Below are positions 17,045 to 25,167 of a stretch of DNA of 34,679 bases, piece after piece. A program made the position numbers and the translations under genes. Origin of the DNA: Acinetobacter sp. UBA801 (lineage in GTDB: Bacteria > Pseudomonadota > Gammaproteobacteria > Pseudomonadales > Moraxellaceae); the NCBI GenBank assembly GCA_002296655.1, contig DBIN01000044.1, positions 1 to 34,679 on the forward strand, written 5' to 3'. The notes beneath the pieces are model-generated. The model searched no databases, was not told the origin of the DNA, and saw only the letters and a program-made list of their open reading frames with translations. How positions within the stretch are numbered: position 1 is the stretch's first letter; the number at the start of each line of letters is the position of its first letter.

Positions 17045-18280
17045 ATGTCCGTACTAGGTAACACAACTCCACGCGAAATAAAAAAATCATCAAAACTTGA
17101 GCATGTATGCTACGACATTCGCGGACCTGTGTTACGAGCGGCCAATGAAATGGAAGAAGCCGGTCATAAAATTATTAAACTAAATATTGGCAACCCTGCC
17201 CCATTCGGTTTTGAAGCGCCACAAGAAATTATTAATGATGTTGCATTGAACTTACCCAATGCGGTTGGTTATACCGACTCCAAAGGGATTTTCCCTGCAC
17301 GTAAAGCAATTTGTCAATACTATCAGCAAAAAGGCATTTTCGATATGCATGTTAATGATGTGTATATTGGCAATGGCGTGTCTGAACTGATTGTTATGGC
17401 AATGCAAGGCTTGTTGGACGATGGCGATGAAATGCTGGTGCCTATGCCTGACTACCCGCTTTGGACTGCGGCAGTAAATTTATCGGGCGGTACTGCCATT
17501 CACTACAAATGTGATGAAGAAAACTTTTGGTATCCAGACATTGCTGATATGGAAAGTAAAATCACGCAAAATACGCGTGGTATTGTCATTATTAACCCAA
17601 ATAACCCAACGGGTGCGGTTTATCCACGTCATGTGTTGGAACAAATTGTAGCGTTGGCAAAAAAATATGACTTAATTTTATTTGCCGATGAAATTTACGA
17701 CAAAATTATTTATGACGGCATTGAGCATGTTGCAGTTGCAGCTTTAGCGGGTGATCAGCTCTGTATTTCCTTCAATGGCTTGTCTAAATCGTATCGCATC
17801 GCAGGCTTCCGTTCAGGCTGGATGGCAATTACAGGCGATAAATCTCGTGCTGCGGATTACATTGAAGGTTTAGACATGCTGGCGTCTATGCGCTTGTGTG
17901 CCAATCATCAGGCGCAATACGCGATTCAAACGGCATTGGGTGGTTATCAGTCTATCAATGACCTCATTCGTCCGGGTGGTCGTTTATACGAACAACGTAA
18001 CATTGCATGGGAAATGTTGAACGACATTCCTGGTGTGTCTTGTGTCAAACCTGAAGGCGCAATGTATTGCTTCCCTAAACTTGATCCAAATGTCTATCCA
18101 ATTGAAGATGACGAAAAGTTAATGCTCGATTTGCTCAAAGCAGAAAAGGTTTTGTTGGTTCAAGGTACAGGTTTTAACTGGCCAACGTCTGATCATTTCC
18201 GTGTGGTGTTTTTGCCTGCAGAAAATGAATTACGTGAAGCAATGACACGATTAGGTCGTTTCTTGGCAAAAATCCGCTAA
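17045..18280 (+). CDS. alaA: Alanine transaminase AlaA (glutamate-pyruvate aminotransferase)
   Basis: The protein aligns from memory along its whole length with E. coli AlaA (YfbQ): SSKLEHVCYDIRGPVLRAA, KLNIGNPAPFGF, YIGNGVSELIVMAMQ, MPDYPLWTAAV, IINPNNPTGAVY, FADEIYDKI, and the Schiff-base Lys in FNGLSKSYRIAGFRSGW. It makes alanine from pyruvate and glutamate. The ATG at 17045 is preferred (411 aa), with GGATGGA just upstream; the frame also extends four codons to a TTG. It is transcribed alone and closed by a strong terminator at 18303. Confidence 0.95.
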   Translation: MSVLGNTTPREIKKSSKLEHVCYDIRGPVLRAANEMEEAGHKIIKLNIGNPAPFGFEAPQEIINDVALNLPNAVGYTDSKGIFPARKAICQYYQQKGIFDMHVNDVYIGNGVSELIVMAMQGLLDDGDEMLVPMPDYPLWTAAVNLSGGTAIHYKCDEENFWYPDIADMESKITQNTRGIVIINPNNPTGAVYPRHVLEQIVALAKKYDLILFADEIYDKIIYDGIEHVAVAALAGDQLCISFNGLSKSYRIAGFRSGWMAITGDKSRAADYIEGLDMLASMRLCANHQAQYAIQTALGGYQSINDLIRPGGRLYEQRNIAWEMLNDIPGVSCVKPEGAMYCFPKLDPNVYPIEDDEKLMLDLLKAEKVLLVQGTGFNWPTSDHFRVVFLPAENELREAMTRLGRFLAKIR

Positions 18281-18302
18281 GACCAAACCGAATCTCTGTT
18301 TT

Positions 18303-18331
18303 AAAATGCCGTGTGGATCACGGCATTTTTT
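18303..18331 (+). terminator. Terminator of alaA
   Basis: Stem AAAATGCCGTG / CACGGCATTTT with TGGAT loop and a run of six T. Confidence 0.9.
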
Positions 18332-18489
18332 ATGGATTTGGTTTTTTATTTCTATTTTTTCTTTTATCTCTTGTTCATCATCAAGCAGTAATACAGCAAA
18401 GCAATACCCTGACACTTAGGGATACACTTTTACACGCCCGCAAAAGCATGCTGTAATAGCCACAAGCGATTAAGTTTCAGGAATTGAGC

Positions 18490-19221
18490 ATGCACTACCA
18501 AGTCCATCTTATTGATGCGCAAAAACCATCACAAAACTATATTTGGTTGCTTGAGCATTGTGCCAGTAAAAAAGTGGTAGTGGTTGACCCAACCGATGCC
18601 AAACCTGTTAAAGATTTTTGCCAAAAACATGGTTTAGAGATCGCGCAAATTTGGTTGACGCATTGGCATCAAGATCATATTGGCGGTGTGCCTGAACTCA
18701 TTGCGGAAGGTAATTTGCCTGTTTATGGGCCACGTGAAGAATTGAGTAGAATTCCGTTTATCACGCATCCGTTACTAAACCAAGACCATGTCAATTTTCA
18801 TGATTTACAGGTTGATGTTATTGCCGTTCCGGGACATACCTTGGGGCATATTGTGTATTTTATAGATGCGTTGGATGTATTGTTCTGTGGCGATACTTTA
18901 TTTGCAATGGGCTGTGGCCGTGTTTTTGAAGGTACACATCAGCAAATGTACCAATCGCTCAATCGATTAGCTGCTTTGCCACCGCGAACCCAAGTGTATT
19001 GCACCCACGAATATACCCTTGCCAATGCAAAATTTGCGCTACATGTAGAACCCGAAAATTTGGCAATTCAGGAGCGTTATCAGCATATTGAAAACTTACG
19101 TATGCTAAATCAATCGACTTTGCCAAGCAGTATTGAATTGGAACTCGAAACCAATCCATTTTTAAGAGCAGAAAGCGTTCAAGAATTTCAAAAATTACGT
19201 GAATTGAAAGATAATTTTTAA
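18490..19221 (+). CDS. gloB: Hydroxyacylglutathione hydrolase (glyoxalase II)
   Basis: GloB hydrolyses S-D-lactoylglutathione to D-lactate and glutathione, the second step of methylglyoxal detoxification. The 243-aa protein is a metallo-beta-lactamase-fold enzyme with the binuclear-metal motif THWHQDHIGG (about residues 57-66), the PGHTLGHI His, the bridging Asp in FCGDTLFAMGCGR, and HEYTLANAKFA with the substrate-binding C-terminal segment. Start ATG 18490 follows CAGGA; a TTG two codons earlier is an alternative. Cytoplasmic, apparently its own unit. Confidence 0.95.
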   Translation: MHYQVHLIDAQKPSQNYIWLLEHCASKKVVVVDPTDAKPVKDFCQKHGLEIAQIWLTHWHQDHIGGVPELIAEGNLPVYGPREELSRIPFITHPLLNQDHVNFHDLQVDVIAVPGHTLGHIVYFIDALDVLFCGDTLFAMGCGRVFEGTHQQMYQSLNRLAALPPRTQVYCTHEYTLANAKFALHVEPENLAIQERYQHIENLRMLNQSTLPSSIELELETNPFLRAESVQEFQKLRELKDNF

Positions 19222-19301
19222 ATGGATTTATAAGTCATCACGATGTTCAATTACACAACACAGATTGCTTATAAAATTAGATGGCTTGCCGCAAACTCAT
19301 C

Positions 19302-19538
19302 TCATTGAGTTTGCGTCACCACACGCACAGCGTTCATTTCATCGGCCCGTACCAAAAATTGGACAATCCAGGCTGATAACGGCATGCGCTGCCAGAAGGC
19401 AGCATAAACCACTTCGGATTGGAAGGAAAACAATAATCAACCTTCATACCCGAGCATCACAGCAACAGGCTCTAGTCCTTGATTTTGTATCAGCTTCACG
19501 ATGTGCTCCACCTGCTGTTGAATTGTTTGTGCGATCAT
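19302..19538 (-). pseudogene. Small gene interrupted by an in-frame TGA
   Basis: Minus-strand ATG at 19538 gives MIAQTIQQQVEHIVKLIQNQ then GLEPVAVMLGYEG, TGA (19437-19439, codon 34), and the same frame continues LLFSFQSEVVYAAFWQRMPL, SAWIVQFLVRADEMN and AVRVVTQTQ to the stop at 19302. Codon use and composition look coding on both sides of the TGA, unlike the opposite strand, which has a 99-codon open frame of poor quality. The likely original codon is CGA (Arg). The reconstructed 78-aa protein is not recognised. A 10-bp inverted repeat (CGCAAACTCA / TGAGTTTGCG, about 19290-19315) overlaps its end, without a T run. Confidence 0.45.
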
Positions 19539-19955
19539 GGCTATTTCACAAATCTTCAAATTGAACAATAGTAAAAGCTAATGCCTATTAAGTACTGACA
19601 TGCTACGCACTGATACACATTTCGCTAAATTAAAGCTTCGCATAAAAAATGGATAATCTTCATGTGTACATGCTGAAATAAATACAGCCTAAACCAAAAA
19701 ATCATTAACAAAATATTTCTAAGTCATCTTTTGGCAATACATTTAAGACCTTAAAATCAATGGCACCAATCCAATAAAAACAATAAATATCAAAAATTTA
19801 TTCTTCAACAATTGTTTCAAAATATTCTATTTTCAAAAAAAGACTTTAGACTTCGCAAAATCAGTGCAAAAAATATCTAAGAAATACATTTCTGCCCTTT
19901 AAAAAACCAAGAAATATCCCTATTAATATTTAGATGAATGGATAGGAGTTCTCTC
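19539..19955. other. AT-rich stretch with no gene seen
   Basis: This very AT-rich interval separates the broken small gene from the 67-aa ORF. No convincing ORF, RNA gene or repeat was found; it should hold the promoter of the 67-aa gene. Confidence 0.6.
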
Positions 19956-20159
19956 GTGAAAAAAGTTGTTAAAGCAAAAAATTTAATTGCGTTTCGTATT
20001 TGGCTAGAAAAATTAGGTTATTCAGTCAAAAATTTGGCGGATGGTCACGGTTTCACGTTTAGCTTTCAAAAAGAGTATGGTTTAGTCACTTGCGAGCTTT
20101 CTGGTAATGCTTTGGCAATGAAATTAGGCGAGGAATTTGAAGACCATTTAAAAGCATAA
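19956..20159 (+). CDS. Small conserved-looking hypothetical protein (67 aa)
   Basis: The GTG at 19956 follows ATAGGAG at about 8 nt, so it is chosen over an in-frame ATG six codons earlier that precedes the ribosome site. The product begins MKKVVKAKNLIAFRIWLEKL and contains GYSVKNLADGHGFTFSFQKE and LSGNALAMKLGEEFEDHL. It is soluble, alpha/beta in character, with no signal peptide. A good terminator follows at 20260. No family is recognised; it reads like a genus-conserved small protein. Confidence 0.7.
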   Translation: MKKVVKAKNLIAFRIWLEKLGYSVKNLADGHGFTFSFQKEYGLVTCELSGNALAMKLGEEFEDHLKA

Positions 20160-20259
20160 ATACTTATACCATATATAATTATGCGATAACGGTTGAACTT
20201 GATAGGATGCAAAAAATAAAAATTCAAATCGTATTTCATCAATATTTAAAGATAATTTT

Positions 20260-20286
20260 GCCCATAACCTGTTTGTGGGCTTTTTT
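20260..20286 (+). terminator. Terminator after the 67-aa gene
   Basis: Stem GCCCATAA / TTTGTGGGC (20260-20267 and 20272-20280, one G-T pair) followed by six T. Confidence 0.8.
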
Positions 20287-20360
20287 ATACGAAGTTCAAA
20301 TCTTGAAATACATCGAAACTTTGTCAAAGAGATGCAATGATTTAAAGCTAAATAACAGGC

Positions 20361-20388
20361 AATAAAAAAGCAAGGTCAAGGCCTTGCT
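20361..20388 (-). terminator. Terminator of the tRNA cluster
   Basis: On the minus strand AGCAAGG-CCTTGA-CCTTGCT is followed by TTTTTATT, directly downstream of the last tRNA-Leu. Confidence 0.8.
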
Positions 20389-20398
20389 CTTTAATACA

Positions 20399-20483
20399 TG
20401 GTGGGGACGGAGAGACTCGAACTCTCACACCTCGCGGCGCTGGAACCTAAATCCAGTGCGTCTACCAATTTCGCCACGTCCCC
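20399..20483 (-). tRNA. tRNA-Leu, anticodon TAG (copy 2)
   Basis: 85 nt with encoded CCA: acceptor GGGGACG/CGTCCCC, long class II variable arm, anticodon stem-loop CTGGA-TTTAGGT-TCCAG, T loop TTCGAGT. Identical in sequence to the copy at 20627-20711. Confidence 0.96.
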
Positions 20484-20519
20484 AACATCGGGTACCAACT
20501 GAGTTGTTGGATTTTAATT

Positions 20520-20593
20520 TGGCAGAGGATCAAGGATTCGAACCTTGACGAACGGTTTTGGAGACCGTCATGCTACCATTACACCAATCCTCT
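20520..20593 (-). tRNA. tRNA-Trp, anticodon CCA
   Basis: 74 nt with encoded CCA: acceptor AGAGGAT/ATCCTCT, anticodon stem-loop ACGGT-CTCCAAA-ACCGT, T arm CAAGG-TTCGAAT-CCTTG. The body and the D arm (GTGT-AATGGTA-GCAT) differ from the usual gammaproteobacterial tRNA-Trp, but the known TrpRS identity elements A1-U72, G5-C68, G73 and the CCA anticodon are all there. Confidence 0.9.
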
Positions 20594-20626
20594 GTAACTT
20601 AAAATCAAGCTGGCTTGATATTTAAG

Positions 20627-20711
20627 TGGTGGGGACGGAGAGACTCGAACTCTCACACCTCGCGGCGCTGGAACCTAAATCCAGTGCGTCTACCAATTTC
20701 GCCACGTCCCC
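20627..20711 (-). tRNA. tRNA-Leu, anticodon TAG (copy 1)
   Basis: First gene of the cluster, 85 nt, identical to the copy at 20399-20483; the two form an 85-bp direct repeat around tRNA-Trp. Confidence 0.96.
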
Positions 20712-20828
20712 GATGGCTGTGTATATTATAGAGATCACTTCCTGATGACAAGCCTTTTTTATAAAAAAGCGCAATGACTGTTTAAATAAAAAACAAAAAA
20801 CTATTTTTTGATTTTTTCTTCAGCATAT

Positions 20829-21686
20829 TCAGCCACTAAGCCATAATTTCAACTCTGCAATACTCGCTGCACGCTGTGAAATGGGCTTCGCTAGCATGTG
20901 ATTCAGTAGTGGTAAAAATGCTTGTAGATGTGCAGGAAGTTGAATATGTAATCTTTGACAGTGTAAATACGCCCAATCATGGTAACTATTTGCCTGTAAG
21001 CGTTGTTGCGTTAACCATTCATAAAAAATAATGCCTAACGCATAAATATCACTTTGTGTAGTTTTAGGCTGCCCGTGAAATAACTCTGGCGCCATATAAC
21101 GCGGTGTAGCTGTTATCGTTATCCCCTGAGATTGAATATCTGCAACTTGCTGTACTTGCTCAAAATCTAATAGCTTGATATGTCCATCTAACTGTACAAG
21201 ATGTTCAGCTTTTAAGTCGGCATGAATCCAATCCAATTGATGCAATACTTCTACTGCTTCAAAGACACGCCAAAATATATGTTTAATCTCTTCTGTATGC
21301 TCAGGTAAATTACCCATCGCAAGAACAGCTTTTGCTTCAGGCAAAATTAAAGCACGTGAATAGACCTGTGAATAATGAGATAAAATGTCATGTGAATTAC
21401 CATGCGACTGAATATGAATGGGTACAGCATCCATCAATTGACATGGCAATAAAAAAGATAAATGTGATGATTGCGCGTACTTTTTATAGAAGTTCCATTC
21501 TTGTGCAAAGCCCTGCTCTACTGTCGGATGAACACCTGGTTGTTGGACTTTAAGCCAATAAAACTGCCCTTGATGTTCAAAACGATAGATATGCCGACCA
21601 TGTTGCAAACTTTGTGCTTTACTGCGCAGCTCGAACTGCGCAGAATTTAACTGTTGAACATCCAAATTCACAATATTAAACAACAA
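20829..21686 (-). CDS. Divergent serine/threonine protein kinase-like protein
   Basis: The 285-aa protein has a protein kinase fold: ATP-binding Lys46 in YWLKVQ, catalytic loop HADLKAEH (residues 155-162; HRDLKxxN in canonical kinases, so Asp157 is kept but the Mg-binding Asn is His), the DFG position as DFE (174-176), then TPRYMAPE (194-201) and the SDIYALGIIFYEWL helix. No transmembrane or PASTA part is present. Activity is likely but not certain given the two substitutions. The frame starts at TTG 21686 and overlaps the patatin gene by 11 nt without its own good ribosome site, so it probably depends on coupled translation from the lipase. A role in regulating the lipase is inference only. 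Confidence 0.8.
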   Translation of the reverse strand: MLFNIVNLDVQQLNSAQFELRSKAQSLQHGRHIYRFEHQGQFYWLKVQQPGVHPTVEQGFAQEWNFYKKYAQSSHLSFLLPCQLMDAVPIHIQSHGNSHDILSHYSQVYSRALILPEAKAVLAMGNLPEHTEEIKHIFWRVFEAVEVLHQLDWIHADLKAEHLVQLDGHIKLLDFEQVQQVADIQSQGITITATPRYMAPELFHGQPKTTQSDIYALGIIFYEWLTQQRLQANSYHDWAYLHCQRLHIQLPAHLQAFLPLLNHMLAKPISQRAASIAELKLWLSG

Positions 21687-23205
21687 TTACGCCAGGGCGC
21701 ATTTCTGCTGCGACTTCAGTAGATACTGCAATTTGAGGTGCATTTAATAACTCTAAGCAATGTTGCAAAGTTTTACCAACACGTGCATGTGTTTCTATCG
21801 ATGAAATTTTAGGCCAAGTCGCGCGTTCGCCTTCACGCTGTAAAATTTTAAACAAATGTGGTTTTGGGTTTTGCAACATGTAGCTGTAATGACGTAGGTT
21901 GTAACTTCCTACAATATTCACATCACCATAATAGCGCTGATCGACAATCCCATAGCCATGATCTAGCAAACGACGCACTGGCGGTACAGCACCTGCACGC
22001 TCACGTACAAAATCCATTACCCCACGACTAATCACTTTACCCTGACGACGAATAATCCGTTCTGGCCAACTCAGCATATCTTTACGATAACGCTTAATAT
22101 CATCCTGCATAAACGGCACCACATGAGGATTCACCTGACTGGCAATGGTGTAATTGATATTATACAAACGTGCCATCTTTTCCTGCGGGAAATCACTACG
22201 CACACTGCCATCCACCCAACGAGTTTTGCCCATATATGGAGTATATTCGCCATCATAGCGCTTATTGGTTAAACGTACTGGTGGAAATAAAATTGGCACA
22301 GCACACGAGGCCAACACCGCACTCCAAACCAACAAATCTGGTGCAGTAAAGCTATTCATAATGCGTGAGTCTTGCGATGTATCGTAAGGCGCAACCGCCA
22401 CATTAATATGTAAACCTGATTTTTTAAACGCTTCTTCAAACGTGGTATCGCCTAAGTTTTTGATCAGGAATTTTTTTAAATAATGTACATCGGCAATCCC
22501 ACCATTGCCTTTAAGAATTTCCCGCATTTGTCTAAACTGAAATGCTTCGTGGAAAAATGACTCACCACCCAATATATGTTGTACTTCTTCAGGTTTTGAG
22601 ATACCTAACATTGCAGTCATTATTGCGCCTGCACTCGAACCCGACAGCACTTTAGGCATTAAATCCTGTTCAGCCAATGCCTTACAAACACCTGTATGAA
22701 ACAAACCTAGCGTTGCACCACCAGAGAACATCAATGCAGGTTGTCCGTATGCCGTTTGACATTGCTGAAAAAACTCTATTTTTTCTGATTTGGTGAAAGC
22801 CTGACATTCATCTGAAGCGACAAAAGCCAAACTTTTGCTGACTTCATCAACATAATCTTCAATAATTTTTTTAGTACCCACATAAGTTGCAGTGAACAAC
22901 ATAGGATGAGCAATATTGGCGATGTCAAAAGTTAAACCTTCACGCAATATATAAATTAAATCGCGACTGCGTTCGGTAGTGCGGTAGCGGCGTAATAAAT
23001 TTAAACGGTGCGAGATAATTTCCGCGTCAAAATATGGTGAACTGTTGTCATATTTCCATTCTTGCGCACCAGTTTCTTCATCTATACGAATGGCAATACT
23101 TTTCCATTCTTCATAAGATTCGGCATTTTGAATTTGGTGCTTGAGCTTTTTTATGCGATAGGCTTGATGCGGATTAACATCTTCGGTGAAACCTTTAAAT
23201 AACAT
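21676..23205 (-). CDS. Patatin-like phospholipase with DUF3336 domain
   Basis: The 509-aa protein has an N-terminal DUF3336 region (about residues 1-140), as in fungal triacylglycerol lipases, and a patatin domain with oxyanion-type GGATLGLFH (about 161-169), the nucleophile Ser191 in GSSAG, and the catalytic Asp332 in WVDGS. This predicts a Ser-Asp dyad lipase or phospholipase acting on membrane or storage lipids (many Acinetobacter store triacylglycerol and wax esters; that link is background). The ATG at 23205 is preferred because GAGGA precedes it; the open frame begins four codons upstream. No signal peptide. The kinase-like gene follows with 11-nt overlap. Confidence 0.9.
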   Translation of the reverse strand: MLFKGFTEDVNPHQAYRIKKLKHQIQNAESYEEWKSIAIRIDEETGAQEWKYDNSSPYFDAEIISHRLNLLRRYRTTERSRDLIYILREGLTFDIANIAHPMLFTATYVGTKKIIEDYVDEVSKSLAFVASDECQAFTKSEKIEFFQQCQTAYGQPALMFSGGATLGLFHTGVCKALAEQDLMPKVLSGSSAGAIMTAMLGISKPEEVQHILGGESFFHEAFQFRQMREILKGNGGIADVHYLKKFLIKNLGDTTFEEAFKKSGLHINVAVAPYDTSQDSRIMNSFTAPDLLVWSAVLASCAVPILFPPVRLTNKRYDGEYTPYMGKTRWVDGSVRSDFPQEKMARLYNINYTIASQVNPHVVPFMQDDIKRYRKDMLSWPERIIRRQGKVISRGVMDFVRERAGAVPPVRRLLDHGYGIVDQRYYGDVNIVGSYNLRHYSYMLQNPKPHLFKILQREGERATWPKISSIETHARVGKTLQHCLELLNAPQIAVSTEVAAEMRPGVIVV

Positions 23206-23389
23206 AGCATTCCTCAATCCGTTAGTTTATTCGCAGCACTACGCTTGCCGATGCCTACTATACACAACAATATCTTAAAAATAATAACATGCGTCAATGA
23301 CTAAGTAAGTACCGCAATTGGCAAACCTAGGTCAATTGCGCTAGTCTTAAACTGTACTTTTCGCTCTGCAATTATAAAGCTGAACTATC

Positions 23390-24262
23390 ATGGCAAACCT
23401 AGATTTACCCGACAACATCTTAATATCACTTTCGCATGTACTCCAACAACTACAGCAAAGTTTACCTGCTTTAAAACAAGAAACCGACTTTTCTGCTATT
23501 GCATTCAAATGGCAAGATCAACAATTGATTGCGATTCAACAACCAAGAAAAATTGATTTGGATGATTTAAAAGGCATCGAAAAGCAAAAAGAAAAGATCA
23601 TTCAAAACACCTTGCAGTTTTTAAATGGCTTACCTGCCAATGATGTGTTACTCACAGGCTCACGCGGTACAGGCAAATCATCTATTGTACGTGCATTACT
23701 GACTAAGTATGCCAATCAGGGATTACGTTTAATTGAAATTGAACGCGATGATTTGTCTGAATTGCCAGAGATTCAGAAGATCATTCAGCATCGTCCTGAG
23801 AAATTTATTGTCTATTGCGATGATTTAGCTTTTAACGCCGAAGATGAAAATTATCGTAGTTTAAAAAGTGTTTTAGATGGTTCATTACAATCAGGTTCCA
23901 GTAATTTTATTATTTATGCGACCAGTAACAGACGTCATCTGCTGCCTGAATTTATGCACGAAAACACACCTGTCACCCGTGTAGATGTACCGCAATATAC
24001 TGATTTGCATCCTCAAGAAGCAATTGAAGAAAAAATTTCATTGTCCGATCGTTTCGGGATGTGGCTGTCGTTTTATCCAATGGATCAGAACCTGTATTTA
24101 GAAATTGTCGAGCATTATCTGCAAAAGGCGGAGATGGAACTCACCGCTGAAGCGCGTGCCGAAGCTTTACGCTGGTGTCAGGCACGTGGGCAGCGTTCTG
24201 GTCGTGCCGCCTATCAGTTTTCAAAACATTGGATTGGCTCTGCGCAGTTAAAGCAACTTTAA
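23390..24262 (+). CDS. DUF815 family AAA-type ATPase
   Basis: The 290-aa protein matches the DUF815 P-loop family: conserved LDDLKGIEKQKEKIIQNT (about residues 57-74), Walker A GSRGTGKSS (90-98), Walker B FIVYCDDLAF (about 144-153), a sensor-type ATSNRRHLLPEF segment, and the C-terminal RFGMWLSFYPMDQ and GRAAYQFSKHW motifs. The family has no settled function; it resembles DnaA/IstB-type ATPases. Cytoplasmic. Transcribed alone, divergent from the patatin gene and convergent with the gene at 24377, with a shared terminator. Confidence 0.92.
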   Translation: MANLDLPDNILISLSHVLQQLQQSLPALKQETDFSAIAFKWQDQQLIAIQQPRKIDLDDLKGIEKQKEKIIQNTLQFLNGLPANDVLLTGSRGTGKSSIVRALLTKYANQGLRLIEIERDDLSELPEIQKIIQHRPEKFIVYCDDLAFNAEDENYRSLKSVLDGSLQSGSSNFIIYATSNRRHLLPEFMHENTPVTRVDVPQYTDLHPQEAIEEKISLSDRFGMWLSFYPMDQNLYLEIVEHYLQKAEMELTAEARAEALRWCQARGQRSGRAAYQFSKHWIGSAQLKQL

Positions 24263-24342
24263 GTTGCCTATTTTCTTGCCTGACAGAAACAGCGATTGTG
24301 GATTGAAAATCCTCATCTACAATCTGTTCGCTCATCATGTTG

Positions 24343-24371
24343 AAAAGCCCAACCTTGTGAGATTGGGTTTT
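24343..24371 (+). terminator. Bidirectional terminator between convergent genes
   Basis: Stem AAAAGCCCAA / TTGGGTTTT (with one G-T pair) serves the DUF815 gene and the gene ending at 24377. Confidence 0.75.
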
Positions 24372-24376
24372 CTATC

Positions 24377-25087
24377 TTAAGGATTAATCGCTTTTTCTTT
24401 TTTAAATTGTGAAATGATCGTATTCATTTCAGGTTCAAATAATTCAATATACCGATCAGATAACCCGCGGCTTGAAGATGGATGTGGTAAACCTATAATC
24501 TGACAGTTTTCAAACTCACAAAAATATATTTTAAATTTTCTTCCTGAAAACTCTTTCTTTTGCTTCACTACAAAACTATCTAGAATTTCTGTACCTATAA
24601 TTTCTTCAAAACGGGCTTTAACTATAGGATTTCTTAAAAGATGTATCAGCTGACTTCCCATAAACAGGATAATCTTAGGTTTTAAGATACTGATATGATT
24701 TATAAAATTATTGACCTGTTCTTCGCTCAACAGATGCGAGTAATTCGCTAATTGATGATTGCAGGTATTGGCCCAATTGGTCTGTATAATGGACTTATCA
24801 AAATCCTGACCATATTCATTACTATCAAGCGGATGCCCCCATAAAGCAAACCATCGTTTAATTCTATTATCATAGGGCCATGATAAAGCACCCTGCCCAT
24901 ATCTCGGAACTTTGTTACTAAAGGTACAGGCGATATTAAAATCAACTGGCTTTGCGTCCTGTGACTGCTCCTGATCTTTCTTAGAGTTACCCCATTCATA
25001 ACCGCATATCATCAAACCCTGCTGATCATTCCAACCTTCAAATATCCCATTACCCAAATTTAAATCTTTATATCTGACTGATTTCAT
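24377..25087 (-). CDS. Hypothetical protein, possibly uracil-DNA glycosylase superfamily
   Basis: The 236-aa soluble protein begins MKSVRYKDLNLGNG. Features reminiscent of the UDG fold are LMICGYEWGNSKKD near the N-terminus (place of the water-activating loop), the strand ILKPKIILFMGSQLIHLL (about residues 132-150), and a late GLPHPSSSRGLSDRYIELF, resembling the HPS DNA-intercalating motif. The usual GQDPY or GExPG is not obvious, so it would be a divergent member at best; the identification rests on motif order only. The gene is alone on its strand between the terminators of DUF815 and tsaD. Confidence 0.45.
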   Translation of the reverse strand: MKSVRYKDLNLGNGIFEGWNDQQGLMICGYEWGNSKKDQEQSQDAKPVDFNIACTFSNKVPRYGQGALSWPYDNRIKRWFALWGHPLDSNEYGQDFDKSIIQTNWANTCNHQLANYSHLLSEEQVNNFINHISILKPKIILFMGSQLIHLLRNPIVKARFEEIIGTEILDSFVVKQKKEFSGRKFKIYFCEFENCQIIGLPHPSSSRGLSDRYIELFEPEMNTIISQFKKEKAINP

Positions 25088-25135
25088 TTTAACTCAATAA
25101 AAAATTATTAAATTCATTGCATTATAAGCATTAAA

Positions 25136-25157
25136 AAAAGAGGCTTTCGCCTCTTTT
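25136..25157 (-). terminator. Terminator of tsaD
   Basis: AAAAGAGGC-(GAAA)-GCCTCTTTT on the minus strand, continuing into a run of seven T. Confidence 0.9.
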
Positions 25158-25167
25158 ACATGATCTT

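Noticed and set aside
19290..19315. 10-bp inverted repeat taken as a terminator
   Set aside because: No T run on either strand and it overlaps the end of a coding-like frame, so it is noted but not called.
19265..19564. 99-codon plus-strand open frame
   Set aside because: Antisense to the better-looking minus-strand frame at 19302-19538; its composition (Arg/His/Ser/Pro-rich) is typical of shadow frames, with no ribosome site.
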